Source: Syntrophaceae bacterium UBA2188
GTDB taxonomy: Bacteria > Desulfobacterota > BSN033 > UBA1163
DNA length: 61,768 nt
NCBI GenBank assembly: GCA_002327985.1
Contig: DCVM01000185.1
Coordinates: forward strand, 1 to 61,768
Direction of reading: 5' to 3'
Shown here piece after piece: positions 41,378 to 51,112 of the stretch. The notes beneath the pieces are model-generated. The model was not told the origin of the DNA, did no database searches, and saw nothing but the letters and a program-made list of their open reading frames with translations. Positions within the stretch are counted from its first letter, which is position 1. Each line of letters opens with the position of its first letter. A program made the translations under genes and the position numbers.

Positions 41378-43771
41378 ATGAAAGAGCAGGTAGAAAAATA
41401 TACGGCAGAGCAGATCAAGATATTAGAAGGATTGACAGCCGTTCGTAAGAGACCTGCCATGTATATTGGCAATACCGGAGTCGAAGGCCTTCACCATCTG
41501 GTACATGAATTAGTGGACAACAGTATTGACGAGGCCTTGGCGGGATATTGTTCCAAGATTGATGTGATCATCCACATCGATAACAGCGTCACGGTCAGAG
41601 ATGATGGCCGGGGCATTCCGATCGATCTCCACGAGAAAGAGAACCTTCCTGCGGTGGAGGTGGTCATGACCAAACTCCACGCCGGAGGTAAATTTGATAA
41701 TCTCAGTTATAAGATTTCTGGAGGACTTCATGGAGTCGGGCTCTCGGTGGTCAACGCCCTCTCCGAATTTATCGATTTGGAGATACGCAGGGATGGGAAG
41801 GTGTATCATCAAATTTATGAGAGGGGAGAGGCCAAGACAAAACTCGAAGTCACTGGGAAAACGAAACATACGGGAACGCAGGTTCGTTTCAAACCGGACA
41901 CCCAAATCTTTGAGACCGTTAATTTCAGCTTCGACATCCTCTCTCAGCGATTAAGAGAACTGGCCTTTTTAAACAAAGGGCTTGCCATCAGCATTGAGGA
42001 TGAACGGACGGAAAAGCGGCACGATTTCTTTTACAAGGGAGGGATCCTCTCCTTTATCGAATACCTCAATAAAAATAAGAATTGTATCCATCCGAAACCC
42101 ATCTATGTCCAGGGTGTCAAGAATGGAATCGACGTGGAGATTTCCTTCCAGTATAACGACGGATATGCTGAAAACCTCTTTTCCTTCGCCAACAATATCA
42201 ATACGCATGAAGGGGGAACGCACCTGATCGGATTTAAAAGTGCCCTCACTCGTACGATCAATCAATATGCGACCAGCGCCAATCTTCTTAAAGGCATTAA
42301 AGAGAACCTCACGGGAGAAGATATCCGGGAAGGACTGGCAGGGGTCATCAGTGTGAAAATTCCAGAACCTCAATTTGAGGGACAGACGAAGACGAAACTG
42401 GGAAACAGCGAAGTCAAGGGATTGGTGGAGGCCCTGGTCAATGAAAAATTAGGAAATTATTTTGAAGAGAATCCAGGGGTCGCCAGAAAGATCATCTCAA
42501 AAGTGCTCGATGCCGCCCGGGCCAGAGAGGCAGCCAGGAAGGCGCGGGAACTGAGCCGTCGAAAAGGGGCCTTGGAGGGAGACAACCTCCCCGGCAAATT
42601 GGCCGACTGTCAGGAAAGGGACCCGGCACTCAGCGAGATCTTTATTGTGGAAGGCGATTCAGCAGGCGGTTCCGCCAAGCAGGGTAGGGATCGGACGTTC
42701 CAGGCCATCCTCCCTCTCAAAGGGAAAATCCTTAATGTGGAGAAGGCCCGGTTTGACAAGATGTTGGCCAGCGAAGAGATTCGCCTCCTCATCTCCGCCT
42801 TGGGAACAGGGATTGGAAAAGACGACTACGATATTCATCGACTTCGTTACCACCGTATCATCATCATGACCGATGCGGATGTGGATGGATCCCATATTCG
42901 AACCTTGCTCCTCACCTTTTTTTATCGCCATATGCCAGAAGTGATCGAGCGGGGGCATCTCTACATTGCCCAACCTCCGCTCTTCAAAGTGATGGAGGGA
43001 AAGAGCGAGAACTACATCAAGGACGAGGAAGCGTTCAATCGATATCTCATGAACCGGGCTATCAGCAAGAGCGAAGTCATCGTCCAGTCCACGAATAAAA
43101 AGTTGACGGACAAGAGGCTCAGCGTGATTCTGGAAAAGATTTATATCTATCATGGTTTGATACAACGGATCCAGAAAAAAGGGTATTCCCGAACCCTTCT
43201 CCAATTCCTCCTTGAACAGGGAGTTCGGAACAAGGCAACGTTTGAGGAGAAGGGGAAAGTGGCTGATCTTCAGAAGCGATTGAGGAAGAACGGGTTCGAG
43301 GTGTTCGATCTTTCGTGGGATGAAGAGCATAACCTCTACGGGTTTGAAGTTCAAGAATCCAATGGAAAAGATTCGAAAAGCCGAGTTCATTGGGAGCTCA
43401 TCGCTTCCGTTGAATATCGACAGCTCTATCAAGTTCGTCAAGAGATCCAAGAGATGGCCCCTCCTCCCTATCTCTTGGTAGAGAAGGAGAAGAATGTGAC
43501 CATCGATCACGAGGAAGGACTGCTTCACTCTCTGAATCAATTGGGAAGGGAAGGACTGGGCATCCAACGATATAAAGGCTTGGGGGAGATGAACCCCGAG
43601 CAACTCTGGGAGACGACCATGAACCCAGAAACCCGAACCTTGCTCAAGGTAAAGGTCGAGGATGCCATTGAGGCGGATGAAATCTTCAGCATCTTAATGG
43701 GCGACGAGGTGGAACAGAGACGCCAATTTATCGAGGAAAATGCCCTTTTTGTCCAACGCCTCGATATCTAA
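41378..43771 (+). CDS. gyrB: DNA gyrase subunit B
   Basis: A 797-residue gyrase B: GHKL ATPase region (RKRPAMYIGNTG, ELVDNSIDEALAG, DDGRGIP, GGLHGVG), then the Toprim motifs EGDSAGGSAKQGRDR and DADVDGSHIRTLLL, and the C-terminal QRYKGLGEMNPEQLW. Start 41378 (MKEQVEKYT) is preferred to 41300, which would overlap dnaN. Between domain parts (about 590-690) is the longer insert seen in Gram-negative GyrB. Confidence 0.96.
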   Translation: MKEQVEKYTAEQIKILEGLTAVRKRPAMYIGNTGVEGLHHLVHELVDNSIDEALAGYCSKIDVIIHIDNSVTVRDDGRGIPIDLHEKENLPAVEVVMTKLHAGGKFDNLSYKISGGLHGVGLSVVNALSEFIDLEIRRDGKVYHQIYERGEAKTKLEVTGKTKHTGTQVRFKPDTQIFETVNFSFDILSQRLRELAFLNKGLAISIEDERTEKRHDFFYKGGILSFIEYLNKNKNCIHPKPIYVQGVKNGIDVEISFQYNDGYAENLFSFANNINTHEGGTHLIGFKSALTRTINQYATSANLLKGIKENLTGEDIREGLAGVISVKIPEPQFEGQTKTKLGNSEVKGLVEALVNEKLGNYFEENPGVARKIISKVLDAARAREAARKARELSRRKGALEGDNLPGKLADCQERDPALSEIFIVEGDSAGGSAKQGRDRTFQAILPLKGKILNVEKARFDKMLASEEIRLLISALGTGIGKDDYDIHRLRYHRIIIMTDADVDGSHIRTLLLTFFYRHMPEVIERGHLYIAQPPLFKVMEGKSENYIKDEEAFNRYLMNRAISKSEVIVQSTNKKLTDKRLSVILEKIYIYHGLIQRIQKKGYSRTLLQFLLEQGVRNKATFEEKGKVADLQKRLRKNGFEVFDLSWDEEHNLYGFEVQESNGKDSKSRVHWELIASVEYRQLYQVRQEIQEMAPPPYLLVEKEKNVTIDHEEGLLHSLNQLGREGLGIQRYKGLGEMNPEQLWETTMNPETRTLLKVKVEDAIEADEIFSILMGDEVEQRRQFIEENALFVQRLDI

Positions 43772-43896
43772 GGATAGGGATTCCTTTCTCTCATTGTTCT
43801 TGACGGATTCCGTTCTCTTAAAATGGGAATCATCTTTAGGCTAGGTTTAGAGAGCTCGTTTGGAGAAGAATCGCGGATAACTTGTTAGGGGAGTGA

Positions 43897-44517
43897 ATGC
43901 TCATCGTCGGATTGACGGGAGGGGTGGCCAGCGGAAAGACCATGCTCTCCCAAGCCTTAAAAGAAGAAGGCGCTTATATCATCGATGCAGACCAGATTGC
44001 CAAGGAACTGGTTCAACCTCAACAACCCGCCTGGAATGAAATTATCAGGGAATTTGGCGAGGACATCCTGCAAGAGGATGGATCCATTCATCGAAAAAAA
44101 TTGGCGGCCCAAGTCTTTGCAGATTCGAAGAAGAGAAAACGCCTGAATCAAATCCTTCATCCTCGGATCAAAGAGGAAATGGACCGCCGGACCCAAGCGA
44201 TCGGGCAAAAGGATCCCGAAGCCATCGTGGTGATCGATGCACCGCTGATTGTCGAGCTTGGGGATCACCGTGAGATGGATAAGCTGATTGTAGTTATTTC
44301 TACTCAGACGCAGCAAGTAGAAAGGCTGAAGGAGCGAGATGGGATAAATCCCGAGGAGGCGTTGAAAATCCTCTCCTCTCAGATGCCCGTCGAAGAGAAA
44401 GTGAAATGGGCAGACTTTGTCATTCGGAACGAGGGGTCTCTGGAGGAGACAAAAAAAAGGGTGAAAGAGGTTTTTCAGGAATTAAAAAAGGTCGCACTTC
44501 AAAAGAAAAGAAGCTAA
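43897..44517 (+). CDS. coaE: Dephospho-CoA kinase
   Basis: A 206-residue kinase: P-loop GLTGGVASGKT at residues 4-14, IIDADQIAKELV, and the lid and base-binding region of CoaE. It phosphorylates dephospho-CoA in the last step of CoA synthesis. GGGGAG precedes the ATG. Confidence 0.93.
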   Translation: MLIVGLTGGVASGKTMLSQALKEEGAYIIDADQIAKELVQPQQPAWNEIIREFGEDILQEDGSIHRKKLAAQVFADSKKRKRLNQILHPRIKEEMDRRTQAIGQKDPEAIVVIDAPLIVELGDHREMDKLIVVISTQTQQVERLKERDGINPEEALKILSSQMPVEEKVKWADFVIRNEGSLEETKKRVKEVFQELKKVALQKKRS

Positions 44518-44632
44518 GTGCATAACGTTACCTGCACTCGCTGCGCCCCCGCCAGAACAGTTTTAGGGCCTTGGCGACTTGCATGGAGCAGGTTATACCC
44601 CCAGCAATGAGAGGAGGATAAAAGGGAAAATT

Positions 44633-45886
44633 ATGAATATTAAGGATTTGAAAAAGTTGAAGATTAACGAATTGTACAAAATCGCCAAAGAACTTAATGT
44701 GGAAGGGGCGAGTGGGATGAGGAAGCAGGAATTGATCTTTGCCATTCTGCAAGCCCAGACGGAAAAAAATGGGCTGATCTTTGGGGAAGGGGTGTTGGAA
44801 ATCCTGCCCGATGGGTTTGGGTTTCTGAGAGCCCCGGATTACAATTATCTGCCCGGGCCAGATGACATTTATATTTCCCCATCCCAGATCCGGAGATTCA
44901 ATCTTCGGACCGGCGACACTGTCTCGGGGCAGATTCGACCCCCAAAGGATACAGAGCGTTACTTCGCCATGTTGAAAGTGGAATTGGTCAATTATGAAGA
45001 CCCGGAGGTGGCCAGGGATAAAATTCTCTTTGACAACCTCACCCCTCTTTATCCTCAGGAAAAGATTAACTTGGAAGCGGCCAATGATTCTAAAAATTAC
45101 TCGGCCCGGGTCATGGACCTTCTCACACCCATTGGGAAAGGACAACGGGGACTCATCGTTGCTGCACCCAGGACCGGCAAAACCATGCTCCTCCAGACCA
45201 TTGCCCATAGCATCACGACCAACCACAAAGAGATCATTCTGATTGTCCTCCTGATCGATGAGCGACCCGAGGAGGTGACGGATATGGAACGGTCTGTCGA
45301 TGCAGAGGTCATCAGTTCCACATTTGACGAACCGGCCTCACGCCATGTTCAGGTGGCCGAAATGGTGATCGAGAAGGCGAAGCGGTTGGTCGAACACCAA
45401 AAGGATGTGGTCATCCTTCTCGATAGCATCACCCGTCTGGCCAGAGCCTACAACACGGTCGTCCCACCGAGCGGAAAAGTCCTCTCAGGTGGGATTGATG
45501 CCAATGCCCTTCAACGCCCCAAGCGGTTTTTTGGTGCCGCCCGAAACATCGAAGAAGGCGGAAGCCTCACCATTATTGGCACTGCCCTGGTGGATACCGG
45601 AAGCCGTATGGATGAGGTGATCTTTGAAGAATTCAAAGGGACAGGAAACATGGAAATCAATTTAGACCGGCGTTTGGTGGATCGAAGGGTATTTCCTTCC
45701 ATCGATATTCAACGCTCCGGGACTCGAAAAGAGGAATTGCTCCTCGACCGTAACGACATCAACCGCATTTGGCTCTTGAGAAAAGTCCTCCAGCCGATGA
45801 ACACGGTGGAGAGCATGGAATTTCTACTGGAGAAGATGCAAGCCACCAAGGGCAATCGGGAATTTCTTGATTCCATGAATCAATAG
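44633..45886 (+). CDS. rho: Transcription termination factor Rho
   Basis: A 417-residue Rho helicase: N-terminal SAP-like and cold-shock RNA-binding domains (LKKLKINELYKIAKELNVEG, GFGFLRAPDYNYLPGPDDIY), Walker A region AAPRTGKTMLLQ, LLIDERPEEVTDM and the terminal hexamer contacts. No insertion. Start 44633 (MNIKDLKK) follows AGGAGGATAAAAGGG. Rho-dependent termination is thus available, which fits the scarcity of hairpin terminators in the window. Confidence 0.95.
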   Translation: MNIKDLKKLKINELYKIAKELNVEGASGMRKQELIFAILQAQTEKNGLIFGEGVLEILPDGFGFLRAPDYNYLPGPDDIYISPSQIRRFNLRTGDTVSGQIRPPKDTERYFAMLKVELVNYEDPEVARDKILFDNLTPLYPQEKINLEAANDSKNYSARVMDLLTPIGKGQRGLIVAAPRTGKTMLLQTIAHSITTNHKEIILIVLLIDERPEEVTDMERSVDAEVISSTFDEPASRHVQVAEMVIEKAKRLVEHQKDVVILLDSITRLARAYNTVVPPSGKVLSGGIDANALQRPKRFFGAARNIEEGGSLTIIGTALVDTGSRMDEVIFEEFKGTGNMEINLDRRLVDRRVFPSIDIQRSGTRKEELLLDRNDINRIWLLRKVLQPMNTVESMEFLLEKMQATKGNREFLDSMNQ

Positions 45887-45984
45887 AGGAGTTGGGGCGA
45901 GGGGAGACAGGATAAAAAAACAGGATAAAAAGAAGTTGAAAATTCGTGGAAAATCAGTAAAATAGTAATGTGGAGGCAGGTAAG

Positions 45985-46200
45985 ATGAAAAAAGATATTC
46001 ACCCTAAGATTGTTGAGACAGTGATTAAATGTGCCTGCGGAGCGACATTTGAGACCAAAAGTGCGGAAAAGGAGATTCGCGTAGAGATCTGTTCCAACTG
46101 TCATCCTTTTTTTACCGGAAAACAAAAATTTTTAGATACCGCCGGGAGAATTGAACGGTTTCAGAAAAAATATGGGAAAAAAGAAAGTCAGAAGGAATAA
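45985..46200 (+). CDS. rpmE: 50S ribosomal protein L31
   Basis: A 71-residue L31 with the zinc-type Cys set: KCACGATFET and EICSNCHPFFTGKQK. Start 45985 (MKKDIHPK) has GGAGG nine bases upstream. It follows rho, as in many Desulfobacterota. Confidence 0.94.
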   Translation: MKKDIHPKIVETVIKCACGATFETKSAEKEIRVEICSNCHPFFTGKQKFLDTAGRIERFQKKYGKKESQKE

Positions 46201-46473
46201 TTCGGATACCTTCCTTCAACGCCACTCATCCCAATCTATCCTCTCGGGGCCACCCGTTTTTTGGGGAGCACGAGGTTCATCCTATGGTCCTGTCTTTCTT
46301 TCTGTCTTTTTTTTGACAGGCATTCAGCATTAGTTCACCCTATCGTATAAAAATCTTTTAAAGAGATAGGATGGGTTCGTCTATCTTTATGAAATTTGTA
46401 TCATTTGTGCTCATCAAAAAAAGTTACAGATTGGACCGTCTTTTTAATCAAAGGGTTCACAAGGAGGGCTTCC
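46201..46473. other. Intergenic region
   Basis: 273 bases with two weak dyads: CCTGTC/GACAGG (46283-46318) and CCTATC/GATAGG (46338-46373). A TTGACA lies near 46311, but no -10 is found at the right distance. No ORF of its own. Confidence 0.4.
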
Positions 46474-47427
46474 ATGTTCTTTGGGAGAAAAGATTCCGAG
46501 CAGGAACCTTCTCTGTCTCATTCCTCCCTTCCTAAGAAAAAGGGGGATCAAATTCGAGTTGGCGGGCAGGCAGTGATCGAAGGGGTGATGATGAGGTCTC
46601 CCAATTCCATGGCGATTGCAGTCCGGAAACCGAATGGCGAGATTGTGGTGAAACGGGAGAAGTTGGACTTTTTTTCCGAAAAGAAATTCTTTTCCAAACT
46701 TCCGTTGATCCGAGGGGTGATGAACTTACTTTCCGCTCTCATTTTAGGGATGAAGGCCCTCAACTTTTCGGCTAACCAGTCCCTTGAAGAAGAGAAAGAA
46801 ATGGGCTCCTGGACCATGGGTCTCACCTTTACATTCGCCCTCTGTTTTGGCATCTTCCTTTTCTTCCTGATCCCTCTTTTTTTGACAAAATGGTTGCGGT
46901 TCGCCATCCCCATGGTTTCCACCAGTGGCGTCCTTTTCAATCTGGTGGATGGAATCCTTCGCTTGATGATCTTTCTGGCTTACTTATGGGGCATCTCTTT
47001 TTTCAAAGAGATTCAAAGAATCTTCCAATACCATGGTGCCGAGCACAAATCGGTCTTTGCATTCGAGTCGGGTGAGGCGTTGAGGGTGGATCGGGTAAAA
47101 GGCTTCAGTACCCTTCATCCCCGATGTGGAACGAGCTTCCTGCTCATTGTCATGGTGGTCAGCATTGTGGTCTTCGCGCTCATCCCTCACCATCTTTCCT
47201 TCGGATATAAAGTGGCCTCCCGGGTGGTCTTCATCCCTCTCATTGCTGGGCTTGCCTATGAGATTATCCGGTTTGCCGATCAAAAGAGGGAGAAGAAGAG
47301 CATGAAAGTGTTCATCAAGCCCGGTCTCTGGCTCCAACGGATGACCGCGCGAGAGCCTTCCGAAGACCAGATCGAGGTTGCCCTGCGTGCCCTGAGTGAG
47401 GTTCTGGAAATGGAGGGACGGAGGTAA
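46474..47427 (+). CDS. DUF1385 membrane protein
   Basis: A 317-residue protein of the DUF1385 family: RVGGQAVIEGVMMRSPNSMA, then four or five membrane helices and YHGAEHKSVFAFESGE. Function unknown; always found near rpmE and prfA in this group and in Firmicutes. AAGGAGG precedes ATG 46474, so I reject the longer frame from 46396. It ends 3 bases before prfA. Confidence 0.9.
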   Translation: MFFGRKDSEQEPSLSHSSLPKKKGDQIRVGGQAVIEGVMMRSPNSMAIAVRKPNGEIVVKREKLDFFSEKKFFSKLPLIRGVMNLLSALILGMKALNFSANQSLEEEKEMGSWTMGLTFTFALCFGIFLFFLIPLFLTKWLRFAIPMVSTSGVLFNLVDGILRLMIFLAYLWGISFFKEIQRIFQYHGAEHKSVFAFESGEALRVDRVKGFSTLHPRCGTSFLLIVMVVSIVVFALIPHHLSFGYKVASRVVFIPLIAGLAYEIIRFADQKREKKSMKVFIKPGLWLQRMTAREPSEDQIEVALRALSEVLEMEGRR

Positions 47428-47430
47428 AAG

Positions 47431-48576
47431 ATGTTTGAAAAATTAGAAGAGGTTGAGCGCCGGTACGAAACGCTCTCCCACCTTTTGGGTCAACCCGAGT
47501 TGATCTCAAAACAGGATGAATTTCAGAAAACCGTCAAAGAATATTCAGAACTTGGGAAGGTGGTCGACCTTTACCGAAAGTTAAAAAAGTTTGAAGAGGA
47601 GATCAGGGAAAGCCAGCACCTCCTGGAGAGCGAAGAAGATGAGGAAATGAGGCGGTTGGCCAAAGAGGAACTCAATCGGCTGACCCAGGAAAAGGAAAAG
47701 GTGGGGGAGGAGTTGAAGATGGCACTTCTCCCCAAAGACCCCCATGATGACAAAAACATCTTGCTCGAAATCCGGGCAGGAACCGGAGGAGAAGAGGCAG
47801 GACTTTTTGCAGGGGATCTCTTCAGAATGTATTCGAAGTTTACTGAAAGACAGGGCTGGAGGATGGAGATCTTGAGCCGCCATTATACGGGTGTGGGTGG
47901 TTTCAAAGAGATCATCGCCATGATCGAAGGGAAGGGTGTCTATAGCCGGATGAAATTTGAAAGCGGTGTCCACCGGGTTCAACGGGTTCCCATTACTGAA
48001 TCTCAAGGCCGTATTCATACGTCAACCGTTACAGTAGCCATTCTTCCAGAGGCCGAAGAGGTCGATGTCCAAATCGATCCGAATGATCTTCGAATCGATA
48101 TCTTCAGATCTTCTGGACCGGGGGGGCAGAGCGTCAACACCACAGACTCTGCTGTACGGATTACCTTTCTTCCCACGGGGATGGTCGTTTCCTGTCAGGA
48201 TGAAAAGTCCCAACATAAAAATAAAGCAAAGGCCCTTAAAATCTTAAGAGCCAGATTGATGGATAAGGCTCAGCAGGAGAAGCAGATTGAGATTTCAGAG
48301 AAAAGAAGAAATCAAGTGGGAACCGGAGATCGGAGCGAACGCATCCGAACCTATAACTTTCCTCAGGGAAGGGTGACGGATCATCGGATAGGATTAACGC
48401 TTTACCGACTGGAATCGATTCTCGAGGGAGACCTCGATGAGCTGATCGGTTCATTGACCACCCATTACCAGGCCGAGGCATTGATGGAGGTGTCAGATTT
48501 TAAATCCGAAGCTCGAAATCCTAAATTCGAAATAAATTCAAATAACCGAAGCACCAAATTCAAAACGAATGAGTAA
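47431..48576 (+). CDS. prfA: Peptide chain release factor 1
   Basis: A 381-residue class-I release factor: catalytic GGQ in SSGPGGQSVNTTDSAVR, and the RF1-type block HRVQRVPITESQGRIHTSTV. Reads UAA and UAG. The natural end is QAEALME; the last 28 residues (SEARNPKFEINSNNRSTKF and neighbours) are translated from a 'CCGAAGCTCGAAATCC'-type word repeat and are probably not functional. It is coupled to prmC, whose product methylates the GGQ glutamine. Confidence 0.95.
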   Translation: MFEKLEEVERRYETLSHLLGQPELISKQDEFQKTVKEYSELGKVVDLYRKLKKFEEEIRESQHLLESEEDEEMRRLAKEELNRLTQEKEKVGEELKMALLPKDPHDDKNILLEIRAGTGGEEAGLFAGDLFRMYSKFTERQGWRMEILSRHYTGVGGFKEIIAMIEGKGVYSRMKFESGVHRVQRVPITESQGRIHTSTVTVAILPEAEEVDVQIDPNDLRIDIFRSSGPGGQSVNTTDSAVRITFLPTGMVVSCQDEKSQHKNKAKALKILRARLMDKAQQEKQIEISEKRRNQVGTGDRSERIRTYNFPQGRVTDHRIGLTLYRLESILEGDLDELIGSLTTHYQAEALMEVSDFKSEARNPKFEINSNNRSTKFKTNE

Positions 48577-48661
48577 AGGTTTTAAATTTTGATCATTTAA
48601 ATTGAGGATTGGTTTAGAGTTTCGATATTCGGATTTCGAATTTTTCAATTTAGGTTTAAAG

Positions 48662-49531
48662 ATGACGGTCTTAGAACTCCTCAATAGGTCAACGAGTACT
48701 TTAAAGAATCATCAGATTGAAAATCCTCGACTGAATGCAGAACTCCTTTTAGCCCATTCTCTGAATCTCGACAGGGAGGGACTCTATCGGCATCTCCCAT
48801 CTCAACCGAAAGAGAGAGAGAAAGAGGTATTGGAAAAATTGATTCAGAGAAGAATTTCGGGTGAACCCCTTCAATACCTTTTGGCACGTCAGGAGTTTTG
48901 GTCCATCGATTTAAAAGTGGATCCCCGCGTCTTCATTCCAAGACCCGAGACAGAGCTTTTGGTTGAGCAAGGGCTTTTGATCCTTTCTGAGATTTCTTTT
49001 AAACGAACCCCCTCTATCCTCGAAATTGGTACAGGGAGCGGTGCGATCGTCATTGCCTTGGCCAGAGAGAGGAAGCCTCTCTTTTTGGTAGCGACCGACA
49101 TCTCACGGGAGGCTCTTGGATTAGCTCAGGAAAATGCTAAATTAGTGGGCGTCCAGGATCAAATAAATTTTGTGAATGGCGATCTCTTCGGCCCGTTTTG
49201 TTTTTCCAAGGAGAACAAACTCTTCGATCTTATCCTTTCTAATCCTCCCTATCTTATCCGTCCTGAAATCGGGTCATTGGCCAAGGAGGTGAAAGAACAC
49301 GAACCGATCATCGCCTTGGACGGTGGAGAAGATGGGTTGGAGTGTTATCGACACCTCATCTCCCAAGCCCCTTTTTATCTAAGGGAGGGGGGGTGGCTTC
49401 TTCTGGAAATTGGGGAGGGCCAAGGGTCACGCGTATTTGAGCTGATCGAGGAGGAAGGATCTTTTTCAAAACCGGATTGCATTTTAGACCTATCTGGTAT
49501 AGAGAGAGTGGTAAAGGCACAAAAGAAGTAA
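48662..49531 (+). CDS. prmC: Release factor glutamine methyltransferase
   Basis: A 289-residue PrmC/HemK: helical N-terminal domain, RVFIPRPETELLVEQ, SAM loop LEIGTGSGAIVIALA and the catalytic NPPY in LSNPPYLI. It methylates the Gln of the GGQ motif in the release factor encoded upstream. Start 48662 is chosen because the longer frame begins in repeat sequence. Confidence 0.94.
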   Translation: MTVLELLNRSTSTLKNHQIENPRLNAELLLAHSLNLDREGLYRHLPSQPKEREKEVLEKLIQRRISGEPLQYLLARQEFWSIDLKVDPRVFIPRPETELLVEQGLLILSEISFKRTPSILEIGTGSGAIVIALARERKPLFLVATDISREALGLAQENAKLVGVQDQINFVNGDLFGPFCFSKENKLFDLILSNPPYLIRPEIGSLAKEVKEHEPIIALDGGEDGLECYRHLISQAPFYLREGGWLLLEIGEGQGSRVFELIEEEGSFSKPDCILDLSGIERVVKAQKK

Positions 49532-49770
49532 AAAATTCAAAACACGAAATCCGAAGAAAGCACTTACAGTGAATCAGGAAACCAGGCGATCAGGATGCAG
49601 GATACCAGAGACAAGGATATCAGGGAAAACGAAAGAAAGTTTTTTTATCCTGATGTTCTGAGATCCTGATACCCCTGCCTACCGGCGGGCAGGCACTCCC
49701 TGATAATCTAATATCCTAATAAGCGCTATAATCTGTTTTAGATTTTGATATTCGGATTTGGGGTGTTCAT
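49532..49770. repeat. Word-repeat intergenic region
   Basis: Built of degenerate words: ATCAGGAT and ATCCTGAT in both orientations, AAATCCGAAG, and a TGCC-type palindrome at 49675-49692. No gene or promoter was recognised. A ribosome binding site for murA (GGGGTG) is at the end. Confidence 0.55.
49675..49692. repeat. TGCCTGC-type palindrome, copy 2
   Basis: CTGCCTACCGGCGGGCAG, a hairpin with CCGG at its centre, embedded in the word-repeat region. Related copies at 27385 and 51052. Confidence 0.65.
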
Positions 49771-51030
49771 ATGGATAGAATTGTCATTCGGGGAGGGGAA
49801 AGGTTAATTGGCGAAGTGGAAGTGAGCGGATCAAAGAATGCCACTCTTCCCATCTTTGCTTCTTCTCTCCTGAGCATGGGAGACCATCGATTCTATAATG
49901 TTCCCAACCTGAGGGATGTACAGACCATCATCAAGGTTCTCAAAAATCTTGGGGTGAAAATTTCAGGGGACGGAGGAGAATATCGAATTGATGCCACAGA
50001 GATTGGTAACGAGGAGGCCCCATACGATTTGGTGAAGACCATGAGGGCCTCCATTCTCGTGTTGGGTCCCTTGGTGGCTCGAATGAAGAAGGCCACGGTT
50101 TCTCTTCCGGGGGGCTGTGCCATTGGGGCGCGGCCGATTAATCTCCATCTGATGGGGCTTGAGGCCATGGGAGCGAAGATCGAGCTCCGCCATGGATATA
50201 TCGAGGCCAAGGCCGATGTATTGAAAGGGGTGAATCTCTCCTTCGATACCATCACCGTCACCGGGACCGAGAATTTGATGATGGCCGCGACACTCGCCCA
50301 AGGAAAGACTATTTTGCAGAATGCAGCGATGGAGCCTGAGGTGGTTGACTTGGCGAATGTCCTGAATAAAATGGGTGCAAAGATCTATGGGGCAGGGACC
50401 AATGTGATCGAGATTGAAGGGGTGGAATCGCTTCATGCCATCGAGCATACCATCATCCCGGATCGGATCGAAGCCGGGACATTGATGGTCGCCGCGGGAC
50501 TGACACGTGGAAACATCAAGATTCTCCATTGTCCCTTTTCCGATATGGAGATGGTCATTCATAAATTAAGAGATTCGGGGATGGAGATCGAGCCCGAAGG
50601 AGATGGAGTCAGGGTCGTAGGAATGAAAAGAATCCGCAGTGTGGATGTCAAGACGCAGCCTTATCCTGGATTTCCAACGGATATGCAGGCCCAGTTCATG
50701 GTGTTAATGTCTTTGGCCAGGGGGTTAAGTGTGATTTCCGAAACCATCTTCGAAAATCGGTTCATCCATGTCAGTGAACTTCAGAGGATGGGGGCTGATA
50801 TTCGTATCCAAGGCAATAGTGCAATCATTCAGGGTGTGGAGAGCTTAAGCGGGGCACCGGTGATGGCAACCGATTTAAGGGCCAGCGCTTCGCTCATCCT
50901 GGCTGGGTTGGCTTCAGAGGGGGTGACAGAGGTCTCCAGGATTTATCATTTGGAGCGAGGGTATGAGGGCCTGGACAAAAAATTGGCCAAACTCGGAGCA
51001 AATATTAAGAGGGTGAAAGAAGGGGACTGA
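49771..51030 (+). CDS. murA: UDP-N-acetylglucosamine 1-carboxyvinyltransferase
   Basis: A 419-residue MurA: the active-site Cys is in GGCAIGARPINLH, and RASILVLGPLVAR, GLTRGNIKI and the terminal LERGYEGLDKKL are family landmarks. First committed step of peptidoglycan synthesis. Because position 3 of that loop is Cys and not Asp, it should be sensitive to fosfomycin-type alkylation; this is inferred from the family. Confidence 0.95.
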   Translation: MDRIVIRGGERLIGEVEVSGSKNATLPIFASSLLSMGDHRFYNVPNLRDVQTIIKVLKNLGVKISGDGGEYRIDATEIGNEEAPYDLVKTMRASILVLGPLVARMKKATVSLPGGCAIGARPINLHLMGLEAMGAKIELRHGYIEAKADVLKGVNLSFDTITVTGTENLMMAATLAQGKTILQNAAMEPEVVDLANVLNKMGAKIYGAGTNVIEIEGVESLHAIEHTIIPDRIEAGTLMVAAGLTRGNIKILHCPFSDMEMVIHKLRDSGMEIEPEGDGVRVVGMKRIRSVDVKTQPYPGFPTDMQAQFMVLMSLARGLSVISETIFENRFIHVSELQRMGADIRIQGNSAIIQGVESLSGAPVMATDLRASASLILAGLASEGVTEVSRIYHLERGYEGLDKKLAKLGANIKRVKEGD

Positions 51031-51051
51031 GGTTTTGGATGGGCGATTACG

Positions 51052-51071
51052 CCTGCCTGTCGGTAGGCAGG
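51052..51071. repeat. TGCCTGC-type palindrome, copy 3
   Basis: CCTGCCTGTCGGTAGGCAGG, seven paired bases each side, in the murA-hisD gap at the place where hisG is often found. Confidence 0.65.
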
Positions 51072-51112
51072 GATGGTGGAGTTAAAAACAGATCATACAA
51101 AGGGGCTTTTTA

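Noticed and set aside
44521..44600. Third family-1-like element with ATAAC...GTTAT ends before rho
   Set aside because: Only nine bases pair and the ends do not match the other copies.
46311..46345. TTGACA near 46311 as promoter of the DUF1385 gene
   Set aside because: No -10 hexamer at 16-18 bases.
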